Shown here: in pieces, positions 41,680 through 53,485 of the stretch
Numbering within the stretch: position 1 is the stretch's first letter
How the letters are laid out: each line of letters opens with the position of its first letter
Source: Brachionus koreanus
Lineage: Eukaryota; Rotifera; Eurotatoria; Ploima; Brachionidae
Direction: 5' to 3'
NCBI GenBank assembly: GCA_016987375.1
Contig: PJRA01000216.1
Coordinates: 1,615,422-1,679,421 of the forward strand
Length of the DNA: 64,000 nt
The notes under the pieces: model-generated
Seen by the model: the letters and a program-made list of their open reading frames with translations, nothing else
What the model was told of the DNA's origin: nothing
The model's database searches: none
Translations under genes and position numbers: made by a program

Positions 41680-44600
41680 TTATCCAAAATAAGAGTTAAT
41701 CGCTCTTAAGAAATAGAGCATACTGGCTTGAACGCGCGCTTCCATTATCACTATATTTACGTGAACTTTTTCCGAGTGGGTAAACTCTTTCATAATACTG
41801 TCATAGTGCGATTTGGTGATGCGCTCTGGACACGAGCACAATATTTTGATGTATCGTCGCAATGGCGATTTGAGTAAGATTCCAATTTGATTGTAATCAT
41901 AGTCATCGTACTGAATTCCGTAGAGCGAGTGAACGTAGTACCACACTGCTCTACGAAACAAACTGGTGTCCACGTCTCTTTTGGTGCCCAATCTTAAAAA
42001 GAAAAAATTCTAAATTACAATAAAAGCAACATTAAAATCTATTAAAAATTTATTATTAAAAATTCTCAATTTAAATTTGCTTAATTAGAAAACAAATTTA
42101 TTTTATTTCTTTTTATTTTAATAAAATAAGAAAAATTCCCTTAAAAAAAATTATATATTCCCTAAAATCAATAGTTCTTAAATTTTTGCAAAAGTGTTTT
42201 ATTTTTTTATTTATATAAATTAATTCTATCCTCATTAATAAAATCTTTTACAAAGCAAGTATTAGACGAATTTCATTTTTAAAATGAAATTAGATAAGGG
42301 CTTGTCAACCGGATAAAAAACTATAACTGGTTAGAGTTGATTTATTTTAATTTAGAAAGTAAACCTATAATTAAGAAGAAATTTTAATTTTAAATATAAA
42401 ATTGTCATTCGAATTATATTTGAAAAATCTAGTAAATAAAAAGAACCAGTTACACAGTTACTCTTATTAAAATATTGGAAAAGTTATGATTTAAAATCTA
42501 ATTTTAACAATGTGAATTTCAAAAAAAAAACTTGGCTTATTAGTTAAATAATGATATAAATTCTGCAAAAGAAGGAGTTGATAAAAGCATTAAATTCGGT
42601 AATCTCTTACCGGTCGACAATCAACTAAAGTAAAATTGTATTTTAATTAGGTATTGTGGAATTCAACTAGAAACTAAACAAAAATTCTTGCTTTTTTAAT
42701 TGACAAATTGAAATTTACAAAATAAATTTTTTTTAATAATTTTGTTTTAGGTAAAAAATGTGCAAATTGAACAAAAAATGTGAACTATTTTGCATTATTT
42801 TTTTAAAAAAATTTTTTTTTCTATTTAAATTTATTTTATTTAGCATTAGAAAGCCCGGCTGGTCAAAAAAAAAAAGATCTTAAAACTTGTAACTTGATAT
42901 TTTTTCTGTTAGAATATCAAGTTAAAAATTCCTTTTTAATATCTGTTAGATTGTTCAAAAAACTTAACTTTAACCATTTTTAATTTATTAATTTTGCAGT
43001 AAAACAAACGGGCTATCTTTCAAATATTTTATTCTAATAAATTTTAATTTATTAATTTATTAGAGTAAGAATTTTTGTTTTGTTTGTAATTGAATTTCAC
43101 AATAAATTTTGCTTATTTTAAAGAGGTCTTCTTCTTTTATAGATATTTTTAATTAAACATAAAAAATTTTTTTGATATATGGAAATTTAACTTGGGAAAT
43201 ATTAACTGTATGCCACTTTGTTTAAAATATTTTTTCAAACTTCCATGATTGGCACATAAATACAGCTTTTTTCGATTCTTTTTAATATGCCAGAATTTTC
43301 AGTCACGTGATTCAGATTTTTATTTCAAAATTGAAAATATTTAAAAAAAAAAAACTAAATGATTAAAATGGTACGGTAATGATGAAGAAAATAAAAGAGA
43401 TTTATTTTTTTCTAAACTGGCCAGATAATTAACAAAGACTGCCTTAAAAACAAAATATATAGTGATTTTAAAGTGAAAAAAAATTGATTAGACAAAAACA
43501 GTCTTAGGCAAAAATTAAATTTAATGGAAAAATTTTTTTTTTAAAAATTCAACAAAGAAATAGATATATAAAAATGCTTACGTATTGTAAGTCATGGTTA
43601 CTGCCACTTTAAAATTTTTGTCTAAATATTCACAAATATCCGGGTATAAACTTAATGCAGTGCAATATCCTTGGTTTTCCCAAGTGTAATACTCTAAACG
43701 CAACGATTGATCAACTTTGTCAAAATCAATATAAGCAAAGTCCGGTTCGTATTCATACTTTTTCAAGTACAATTTGCATTTTTCATGCATCGGTGATAAT
43801 TTTGGCATTTTTTTTGCCTTGGACGAATTGCTCACCGGTAAATCGACATTTAATCTAGCTGCTTGGTTACAGTCCGTGTAAGATTTTGATATGTAATTAG
43901 AAGTGCATGATGATGATGAATTTGAAGAGCAAAGTTTAATCGAGTTTGTTTTTATTTTTTTCTTCGAACTGTCATACGATTCGCCACAAATGCACTCGTC
44001 CAACGCTTCGTCCACATTTTCATCGTTCAAGAGCATCGAAGGCAAATTGTTGTTGGTGTCGTGTACACAAACATGTGCATGTCGCGATACCAATTTAGTA
44101 TTGGACAAATCGGATAGATAATTTGAATTAGTCGATAAGATTAGAGGACTCGAGCCGGATGGTGATGAAAAAAAGGGCTTAGACGAATGACCGATTGAGA
44201 TACTCGACGATTTGCTCAAAATTTTGCATTGTGCATCCTCGTTTTGCAGCATTTGCATCTCTTTCAGCAGCATGTCTATGCCGAGCTCGCAGCTGGAGGC
44301 CGACGAGTTCGACAGTGTTCTATTCGAAGTACCAGTCGAGTCTGATCGAGCACGATAAAAGTCGTCAGTCGATCGAAACTCGGATCTGCTTTGTCTAGTC
44401 GGTCTAATGCCAAAGCCAAAGAAATCATCTCCACAATTTTCTTCCAAGTCCTCTTCGTCGCACTCGTCATCTTCGTCCTCGTCCAAATACTCGTTTTCGC
44501 TATTTTTGGTCTTTCTTCGTCGACGTTCAAGCTCAATCAGAGCCTTAATCTCCTCTTGTCTTTGACGTTCTCTTTCTTCTTTGATTCGTTTCTCTTCGGC

Positions 44601-45393
44601 AATTTCTATTTGATGAATAAAATTTTCATTAATGCCACAGCCAAATACAAATCCGGACAAAGCGTGAAAATGTGTTAGTATGGTCACAGCCGTCAGCAAT
44701 TCAGTTACTGTCCAATTGCTCTTAAGAATTTTCTCAACATGTTCCGATCTCATAAGCCAGGGCTGATGGCACAAAATTTTGTTAATCTCGTTTAGTTCTT
44801 TAAGTTTGTCCGGCACGACATCGAGCCCGTTTCGAACCCAGGTCTTTTTGCCATTCTGAGACAAAAATTCTTGTTCTTGCTGCTTGACCAAGTAGATGCA
44901 TCGATGACGGGCCGACGCCATTATGGCGATGAAGTGTCGTGTGTCATAGGACAAAGCACCGTGTTGACCATACATCAAATAGTTTGAAAATCCGACAAAT
45001 TCTTTGAGAAACTCTGGATGAAAACTAATTATTCGAATTAAATTGTCCACAAGGCCTTCTTGTGCGTATATATCCGAATATATGTCGGACAATGTCTCGT
45101 TTTCGGACACCGATTGCTCATTCAACAAAATCTTAATGAAAAATGTTTAGGATTGACAAATTATTATTTTACTTATGGTCAAAATCTAGAATATTTAACA
45201 AAATTGAGTGACAATTAAAGAATATTACTTCTTTAAAGGGTAAAAAAGCGCTGACCATATCTGAGCTTTGTTCATTCAAAAAAACAGACTGTGTCGAACG
45301 ACTGGCATTGTGTTTAGATGATCCATTTTGTGAAAAGTAAGAATTAAGCGAGCTGAAGCCGGACGACGGGGATAATGATAACAAATCGTTCAT
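41680..45393 (-). CDS. SESN: Sestrin (stress-induced mTORC1/GATOR2 regulator)
   Basis: Three exons, 45393-45229, 45131-43582 and 41992-41680, join exactly to 675 residues. Human sestrins are 480-550; the excess is a Ser/Asn/acidic linker (exon 2, roughly residues 270-430). The N-terminal alkylhydroperoxidase-like domain has IAIMASARHRCIYLV with the catalytic Cys, and LTHFHALSGFVFGCGI. The C-terminal domain has MTYNT, KRDVDTSLFRRAVWYYVHSL and HSEKVHVNIVIMEARVQA. Sestrins bind GATOR2 and, in vertebrates, sense leucine. The His seven residues after the Cys is Gln here, and the Trp in the vertebrate YDSFW motif is Met (YDSIM). The start is the first Met after the GTG-initiated extension, which has no Met. 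The last intron is 1.6 kb. Confidence 0.95.
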
Positions 45394-46053
45394 TGTTGAA
45401 TCGAAACTAAACCAAATTCTCACATAAAAGCATAAATGTTAATTCATGTGATTACGCGTTGGCACAAAAAAGAGCTCTTTCGCGGAAAAAAAGCCAAAAT
45501 GTCGAGAGGCAAAAAAAACAATTTTGGAAAAATTCTCACGTTATTTACTGTTAAAAAATCTAAACAAAAAGATTAAAAAATTTACTCGAGTCCATGTAAA
45601 ATAGACAGTGTGTGTGTGTGTATCGCGTGAACAAATGGTGCTGTCATGGACGCTATGAAACGCACACAGACACCCTGTGAAGGAATTTTTTAATTAACAA
45701 AGCAATCAACTAGTGTAAGAGAAAAAATATTTTCAAAATCTATTTTTGTATATAAAATTTTTGGTTTGTTCTTTCGCTTTATTTCTAATTGTCTACTCTC
45801 ACTGGTTCAGACCAATTCATATTATAATATTTATATTTAAGGCTTGCTTCATTCGTTGAGCCTAAATATTATGCCCATAAACGTATGAGTACATGGTATG
45901 AATATTTGCATTAATTATGCTAATCTATCAAATGATTGGGTAAGGCTTGATTCAAATCATATGTATTATAATATGTCAACATGAAGTTTGGATTGAAAAA
46001 CAGCTGAGAGAGGCCAGAATAGATTAACATAATTAGCTTTTAAGGAACAAAAA
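45394..46053. other. Sestrin upstream region
   Basis: Presumed promoter and 5' UTR of the minus-strand sestrin gene. It contains a GT microsatellite near 45606-45620. No other gene seen. Confidence 0.5.
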
Positions 46054-46320
46054 TCAATAATTTGAAATACACGGGAGGAGTTAGTTAGCTGACATTGAGA
46101 TCTGCCAATAGAGTTGGATATTATGTCTGATAATCAGCTGATAGAGTCGCGTGAGGAATCCGTGAGCTGCCAACGCATCATTAACTTTGATGATTGACCA
46201 GTGTTGTTGCCCACAAAAATTCCACACAGACAAACCATATCTGAAAGAACATTAGCTCGGTACACAAAATAAATAAATAAAAATAAATACCAAAAAAAGA
46301 TGACGATGGCCAGTGACATC
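46054..46320. other. GC-richer island of unknown nature
   Basis: About 260 bases are visibly richer in G and C than the surrounding desert. On the minus strand a 61-codon frame (46319-46134) starts MSLAIVIFFWYLFLFIYFVY and stays open; another frame is open for about 60 codons over the same bases. Either a short membrane or secreted peptide gene, a 5' non-coding exon of sestrin, or an enhancer or ncRNA could explain it. I cannot decide. Confidence 0.3.
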
Positions 46321-46529
46321 TTGCTAATTGTAAAATAGATTCTGTTGTGAATATTTTCTATACATATTTGAAAGTTAAAAGATGCACTTTAAGCTCATCA
46401 TTATGATTTTTAGAGCTTTTTTTTGATAATAGTACATAACTAAAATACTAGAAATTCTAAGCAACCAAAAATTATTAATACTTGAGAATTTTATTTCTCT
46501 AATTTAGAATAAAATGTGATTTCATCTAT

Positions 46530-46566
46530 GATTAGCTGAGTGGTTAGTGGTATAGTGTTCAGCTCG
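46530..46566 (+). pseudogene. tRNA 5'-half-like fragment
   Basis: The sequence ATTAGCTGAGTGGTTAGTGG matches the polymerase III A box (TRGCNNARYGG), and a self-complementary AGCT...AGCT pair surrounds it. No B box or acceptor stem follows. It may be a decayed tRNA or SINE head. Confidence 0.3.
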
Positions 46567-49500
46567 TATTTAAATTTTTTTTTCAAAATTCATTATTTCC
46601 ATATTTCTAAATTAATTTTTAATTTCAAAGAATTTTATATAGAAACTTTTTATCTAACAAATAGCATTTTAAAGTCATCTGACTCTTGAAATTGTCAGTC
46701 AAAATTAAGACAAGAAAAATAGAGACCGATAATTTTGACATTTCTAATCAAAAAGATAAAAGTCTTTGAGTGAAAAATTAAGATTCTTGTATCTTAGTAT
46801 TATTTTAACAAAAAAAAGCTATAAAATTTTCCAAAAATTTAGAAGTCTAATGCTCTGATTGCGACTTTAAACTAAAGTTATGTATCGAACAAATTTTGTT
46901 TTTTTTTTTCTTTTTTTAATTTTGGAAATTTGCTGTTAGTTTTTATAAGAAAATTCGACCGATATTCTAAACCTATATTTTTGGCTCAGTTTAAAAAGTA
47001 AATTTTTATTTATACAGCAAATGAATTGAATTTTAAAATAACACATATAATTCTATTAAGAATAAGCTCACTTATTTCTTGTCATTCTTTAAAGTAAATA
47101 ATATATGACAATGTTTGTTTAAGCCCTACTATTTAGTTTTCAACTAGTTAAATATTAAATTGGCTTTTGGCATACTTGATGATTTATAGTCCATCGAATC
47201 ATTGATCGCTGCGATGAGTGAATTAATTACTATTTTTGAAAATTCAATTTACTCTGATCGCTTCAAATAAGCTTAATTATTAGAAAATATTTCTCTTATA
47301 TACCAAAACCAGAAACGTGGTTCTTATCAAGACCTAGAAACAAGCCTATTTAGGTTGTTGAAAAAAAAATTTTACACTAACCAAGTGCGTAACAGCTGAT
47401 ATATAATTATCTTAATAACAAAGTAGAAAATTTGTGTAAAATTTTGAACTCTAAGCCATTAAGTTTAAGCTCATCTGTTCTAGATCATTAGCTATCTATT
47501 TAATCTAGAAAAAAAAACGTGGCTCGCAAAAAAACAAATACATAGCCCAAGTGTTCTAAAGAGTTATCTTAGCCTTATTTAAACTTGGCACACGTGCTAA
47601 CCAAGCTACGCTTTAAGAAATATTTTAAATGAATACTTTCTACTTGCATTCTAAAAACCATGTGTTTTTTATATTCCCTAAAAAAAATTTGCTCAATAAA
47701 AAATATAATACCAACAAAAATTCTTCTCTCTTTCTTTCTTTTTCTCTTTTATAATTTCAATTCATTCAAAATTGCTAAAATTTAAAGCTCTATTGACACA
47801 GCAGTTGTAAAATTAAGCGCGTTCACTTGGCTTCAGTCACTCGAGTAGTATTTTATGAAAGCTGATTTGGTACCATGAAATCAATTTGAGCATAGACTAT
47901 TTAAATTAAAAAAAAACAAAGTTTATCGAGCTTTACTCTCAGCTTTATTTATATACTCTCCACCTATATCTAAATAAATTTTTTAAGTCATAGTGACACT
48001 GCTAGTCCATCTAGTCCAAAAAAGAGCAGATTTTTTTTTACTCAGTTTCAAACAAATACAGTCAGCATTCGTTGACATATAAGCTTATCTAATAATAAAA
48101 CAAAAAAAACAATAAACGTGATTGCAATTTTAATTTTTAATAATAAGTCAATTGAATTCCAGAATATGCCGTAAAAAAAGTTTATTTTGTTTTCATATCT
48201 ATTATATTTTAAAAATAAAAATGAATGCCATGTATTTGAAATTTTAATATTTACTAAATAAAAAAAAAATAATTAAAAGTTTAATTCGATTTAATCAAGC
48301 TCGCATTTTATTTCTACAAGCTTTAGCTATAATCTACTCATCGCTATTAATTAAAATCAATATTTTTATATCTTTTTTAAAGCCATAAATGATTTGAGTT
48401 TATTCGTTCATGCTTTATTAGAGTTTGCATACTAGTTCTCTGCTTGAATTGTCAAAATATTAGGGATTATAAATTTTACGAAAAGGTTTTACATGTCCCA
48501 GGTAAAATTATAATGACAAATTTAATCCAAGCTACCTGATTTTTTTGATAGAAAAAAAATTATTATTTTTTTGGCTAATTTAAGATAGCTAGCTATTCAG
48601 CTAGCATTAGAAAATCTATTTTAGATTCGAATACCGAACAAGATATGTTTAATTCTTTGATTTTCGGTATTGTATTGTTTCGTTTCAACGAAATCCGCTA
48701 GGTTTTAAAAATATTTATTTTTTCCTTGTTGCTGTATGCAAATTTTTAAGAATCACCTACTTAAAGTGACATGCATAAACTTAACTTGAAACTAATCTAA
48801 CAAAACTCTGCTTCCTGATTGTAAATTTAATATCAACTTAAAAATTTAATACTAAAAATCACACATAGCAAACGTGTTAACTTAAAAAATAAGGTGAAAA
48901 TTTAGTTTGAATTAAAGATATTTGTCTAAAAATTGCTTGAGATCTTATTCTTGAATTATCTAAATATAGAATTTCTTTAAATTGAACATGAGTGTGGCCT
49001 AATTTAATTTAAAAACATAATTTTTAAAACAAAAATAAAATCCTATTAGAATAAGCATTGGAATAGAGAAAAAAGTAAAATAAAAGAAAACGAGAATTTA
49101 GGGCTAAACAAAGTGGCGGTGATTGATTGCATTTAGAGATAATGGTACAGAAGATTTGGCTCATACAATTTTAAGTGTGCTTTTTAGTCGAGTCAATTTA
49201 TCTTAATTGAAAAAAAAGGGATGAGAGTTGAAAGAGAAATATAATTGAGACCTTATTTATAAAAATATGGATTCCAATAAAGCCGGAAGTTGATGGGGAA
49301 ATTAAAAAATTGAAGAAAACGATGATTATAAAGAAGAAATTTCAATTAAATAAGCATATTTTTGCTGTTTTAGCTAGTGTTGTTGTATGATAAATATAAT
49401 TATTTTCCATCGTTTTTTTTTATTCAAATAAAAATGGCTTTGAGCCTTACTGGTTCAAAATTAATAGCAGTAATTTAATGGCAACACACTCACACACGCA

Positions 49501-49722
49501 CACATAGATACACATGCTCACTGAGAAATCATTTCTGTAATTACCAGAAATATATTGATTTTTAATTTTCTAATAAAAGACCAGAATTTAATTATTTCAA
49601 AGAAGCAAGTGAGCCAAAAGAAAAGAAAAGAATTTATTTAAATTGCATGAAAAATCTTTAAAAAAAGAAAAACAAAACCTTAATAGAATTGTAAACTTAA
49701 GTACAATTTAAACATGTGAGAT

Positions 49723-50214
49723 TTGTTTTTCATCAGTTGGTCTATCGTGGTTTGCCACGTTCGAAAATTTAATCCTAAATAGAAAAAAAACAAAACATAT
49801 GATTATTATAAATGCAAATCTAAAATGTAAATTTCTAAATTTACAAAACGCTATCTTGAAATTTAGACAATTTTGAAAGTAAATACCAATACTAATTATC
49901 TAATTGTCTTGAATTCTACAAGACATTTAAAAAATTCTTCTCAAATTTACTGAGCAATTAGTACTTATGCATACAAAATGTTATTACATAATCCTGAGAG
50001 ATCATTAAAAATTATTTATTTGTTTAATTAAACTATTTTGGTAACCTTTTCAAAATCGCGCTTCCAATTCAGCTGTCATAGCTATCATCCATTTTAGTTT
50101 CTAATTAAAATTCTGAATATTTGCTTTAAATTTTAGAATTTAAGAAAAAAAATGAACAAACATTTACTTTGGATAAAACTGTATTAAATCCAGGTGAGCC
50201 ATCCAAAAACACAT
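49723..50214 (-). CDS. Candidate two-exon gene 3' end, PDZ-ligand-like tail
   Basis: Two short open segments join across consensus-like splice sites. Exon 50214-50168 follows TTTATCTAG and ends at AAA|GTAAAT; exon 49774 to about 49717 follows CTATTTAG. The spliced frame reads MCFWMAHLDLIQFYPK and continues KFSNVANHDRPTDEKQISHV before a stop. The final SHV fits a class I PDZ ligand. Both segments are GC-richer than their surroundings. No upstream exons were identified, so this is speculative. Confidence 0.22.
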
Positions 50215-53110
50215 CTAGATAAATGTGCCAAGAAAAATTAAAATTAAAAATACCAACATGAAATTTGATCTTTTATAGTCGGATTTTTTGACAAGCTTGT
50301 TATGTAATAGGATAAAATGAAGGGTCCTTGTGAATAAAAAAATCAGACACATCAAAATAGAATTATTAGTATTACTATTATTATTATTATCATAATTATT
50401 ATTTTGAGTATTATTTTTTTTAAATTTAAGTTTATAAAATGTCATTTTACCTTAGCACTTATTTAAATTTTGAAAATTAACCTTTTCGCTGCATTCGTTG
50501 TTATTTTAAATTTTTGGTTGTTATTGTTTTAGCTTTTTGATGAATGCGTTGTTATTTGTCAATGCGCTATTACTCTTTTCTTTTTATTATTATTATTATT
50601 TTATGCATATTTTTAATCACAAAACTAACGTTTATTTAGACTTTTATTTAAATTATACATTTATTTCAATCACAACGAAACGATTTAGATGGCTTTTAGT
50701 AAGTCTTTCATCTCAGCTGTTTTTATAAACTAAAAATTGATTTAAAAAAATGATAAATATTTATTGATTTTGATACTAGTTATTGTTATGGTTTCCCATC
50801 AAGATGCCTAGCTTGAATTCCATCAAGAGACTAATTTTTATTGTTCATTTTATATTCGAAAGCTTTTAAACAAATCCACATGCTATTTTTCATCATGATA
50901 AAATAAAAAATGTTAAACAATACCAATCTATTGAATATACGTGTTCTTCGCGAACCCTCAGAAACCATATTTTATATCACAAATATTTGCTTTGCCATTT
51001 AGTAGATAGAAGAATTGTGTGCGCTCAAATATTTGTTTTAATAATGTTTTAGCTTAATTCAATGACAAACACATGTGAGAATATGTCTGAGTTGACACAA
51101 TCAGGCTCACTATATTGGAATCTAGTCGCTTTTGAGAATAAAATGCTCAATTATTTAGAAGCATTTGAGAGCAAATTTAATTTTAATGAAAAAAAATAAA
51201 ATTATTTCAGCTGAGATTTTTTGGCAAAATAATTGCTTCTCTACCTGGATTACTAGGTAATTACATATAATTAGGCTACTTGAATTTAAATTTATTTCTA
51301 TACTGCTGATCTAAATGAAAAAAAACCGTCTTCATTTTAAATAGCTTAGATTTTATCTTAAAATTTGCTTCTTAAGCTATTTAAGATGATAAAATACCAT
51401 CTTTTTTTCTGGCATATAATAATTGATTAGAAATCTTTTAAAATTTAGATTAACGGGTATAAGTTGCTCTTAAGCATTCATTTTGATAATCCGAGATTAT
51501 TTCCTCGAGATTAATTTACTTAATTGAATTTCTTCCAAAAAAGTAGTCATCTTGAAACAAAATATTTTGACTTGAGATTTAAACAAACTATTTAGAATAT
51601 TGATTTCTAGATCAGTCTGACATAACTTAATACACTGGTTCTTTCTTAAAACTAACTAAGAAACGAAAAATTTTTTTTTTTCATTTTGAAATTGTGATAA
51701 AAATTAAACAAAAAATACTAATTACATATGCTCAACGAAAATTTCTAATTAAAGTAATCAAATCGCCCGTTGTATTCTAACATGCTTGACATATTTTGGA
51801 AATTTTGATAATTAGCATAATGCAACTATTTGTTGTTTGGAAATTTTTTATAATTTGTCAAACAATTTTTTAAACGCTTTGATAAAACTAATTGAAATGC
51901 TTTATCAATCAGAGTTGTTGGAATACAACTGAGAATGAGTGAAGTGCTTAGATCTATTAAAGCCCTTGAATTTAGATTATTAGAGAGTCGTATTTTGCCG
52001 AATGTTTTATAAAATAGGAGAATTCTTTCAAATAATATTCATTCAACTATAGACTCTCGATCTGAATCAATACTTAAAACTGTCTATTAGATTAAATTAA
52101 ACAAAACAACCAGCTCAATAATTGAATTGAATTGAAATTGTAATTTATTTATGAAAAAAATTAAATTGTTTATAAGAAATTTTATGCATAGAAAATTCAG
52201 TTTGGGGAATCTTTTTTGGTTATTTAAACAAGGAATTAGTCTTGATTGAAAACAAAATTTAGACTCAAACTAAAATAATAACAAAAACGAATATTTCTGG
52301 GAATATTTTCTAAATTGAATTAGACAAATAAAATAAACTTTTCTCTTCTAAAATTTTATCTAAATCCCAAATCTAATCAATCTTCCACTTATTATTTTCA
52401 AGACTAAAGACCAATATTTGGCCTAAATTGATAATGACTTTAATTGTTTAAATCTCAAATGCATAAAATAAAAAAAAAAGAACGGTAGTAGTTATTTTGA
52501 GATTAATCAAAAAGAGCTTAAGTGCAAAAGTGAAATAAACCGAGCAATCATTAAAAAATTTACAATTAATAGCTATTATTTTGTCTTTAAATAGTATAAG
52601 ATCCGCTAAACAATGCACATAAATTTTGTAACTAGAATTTTTATTTTGCATATATCCGACTTGATGCAATGATAATACCATTAGTTTGACGCAATTTATC
52701 AAGCCTTTTTAAGCCAATTTTACAAATAAATTTTCTTTTAATTTTATTGATAAGCATAAATCGGAAAAGCTTCTGGATTTAAATGCTGAGTCAAATCTGC
52801 CTTTTGTACAGATTTTTTTATTTCATTAAAAAATAAATTTTATAATGAAATGATAAACAAAATTCTTAACTAGAAATTAGATACAAATATAAGTTGTATA
52901 TTTTTAATTGAAAAAAAAAAAAAACTATAAAACTTACAGATCAGCTTGGAAAATCGATATTAAACTTTTAATTTTTAGTTCATATTTTGAAAATGAATTA
53001 ATTTTTTTTAAATTTCCGCCGGTAGTACATGCCATAGATTAATCTTTAATATGCATATTAATTAAATATACAAAAATAAGTATATTTTTTGGTTCATTTA
53101 AAATAAACAT

Positions 53111-53222
53111 ATAAAAAATAAAATTCCTCCGAAAATTTCGCAATAATGCCAATAATTTGTCCTCGCGAGCCATTTGAATCTATATTAACTAATCTTTAAA
53201 GCTATTTCTCTCTTCTTTTTTT
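53111..53222. repeat. 112-bp direct repeat, left copy
   Basis: Matches 53374-53485 with two substitutions and no gaps seen. On the minus strand it contains an ATG-led frame MAREDKLLALLRNFRRNF. The two copies bracket a 151-base insert. Confidence 0.92.
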
Positions 53223-53373
53223 GTATTTTTATTAGAATTTATTTTTATATCATTATTTTTCAACTTTAAAATTTATTTTATTCTTTTTATGAACTTATTA
53301 TAGTTGACTGAAAGGAAGGACTAAGTTCCATTCCAAACTGCCAGGGTTTATAACCCAAACTATATTTTTAATA
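53223..53373 (+). mobile_element. Retroposon-like insert between 112-bp duplications
   Basis: Contains the core CTGAAAGGAAGGACTAAG (from 53308), shared with the insertion at 32479, then a hairpin GGGTT-TAT-AACCC and an A/T-rich tail directly abutting the right repeat copy. The arrangement is that of an insertion with a very long target-site duplication. Confidence 0.7.
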
Positions 53374-53485
53374 ATAAAAAATGAAATTCCTCCGAAAATT
53401 TCGCAATAATGCCAATAATTTGTTCTCGCGAGCCATTTGAATCTATATTAACTAATCTTTAAAGCTATTTCTCTCTTCTTTTTTT
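53374..53485. repeat. 112-bp direct repeat, right copy
   Basis: Partner of 53111-53222, beginning exactly at the end of the insert tail. Confidence 0.92.

Noticed and set aside
50215..50445. Minus-strand 76-codon frame with an Asn-rich run
   Set aside because: The Asn run is a translated TTA/ATT microsatellite and the remainder has the composition expected of random AT-rich DNA; no splice context supports it.
51063..51203. Plus-strand 46-codon frame starting MTNTCENMSELTQ
   Set aside because: Short and isolated, with no support from either flank.
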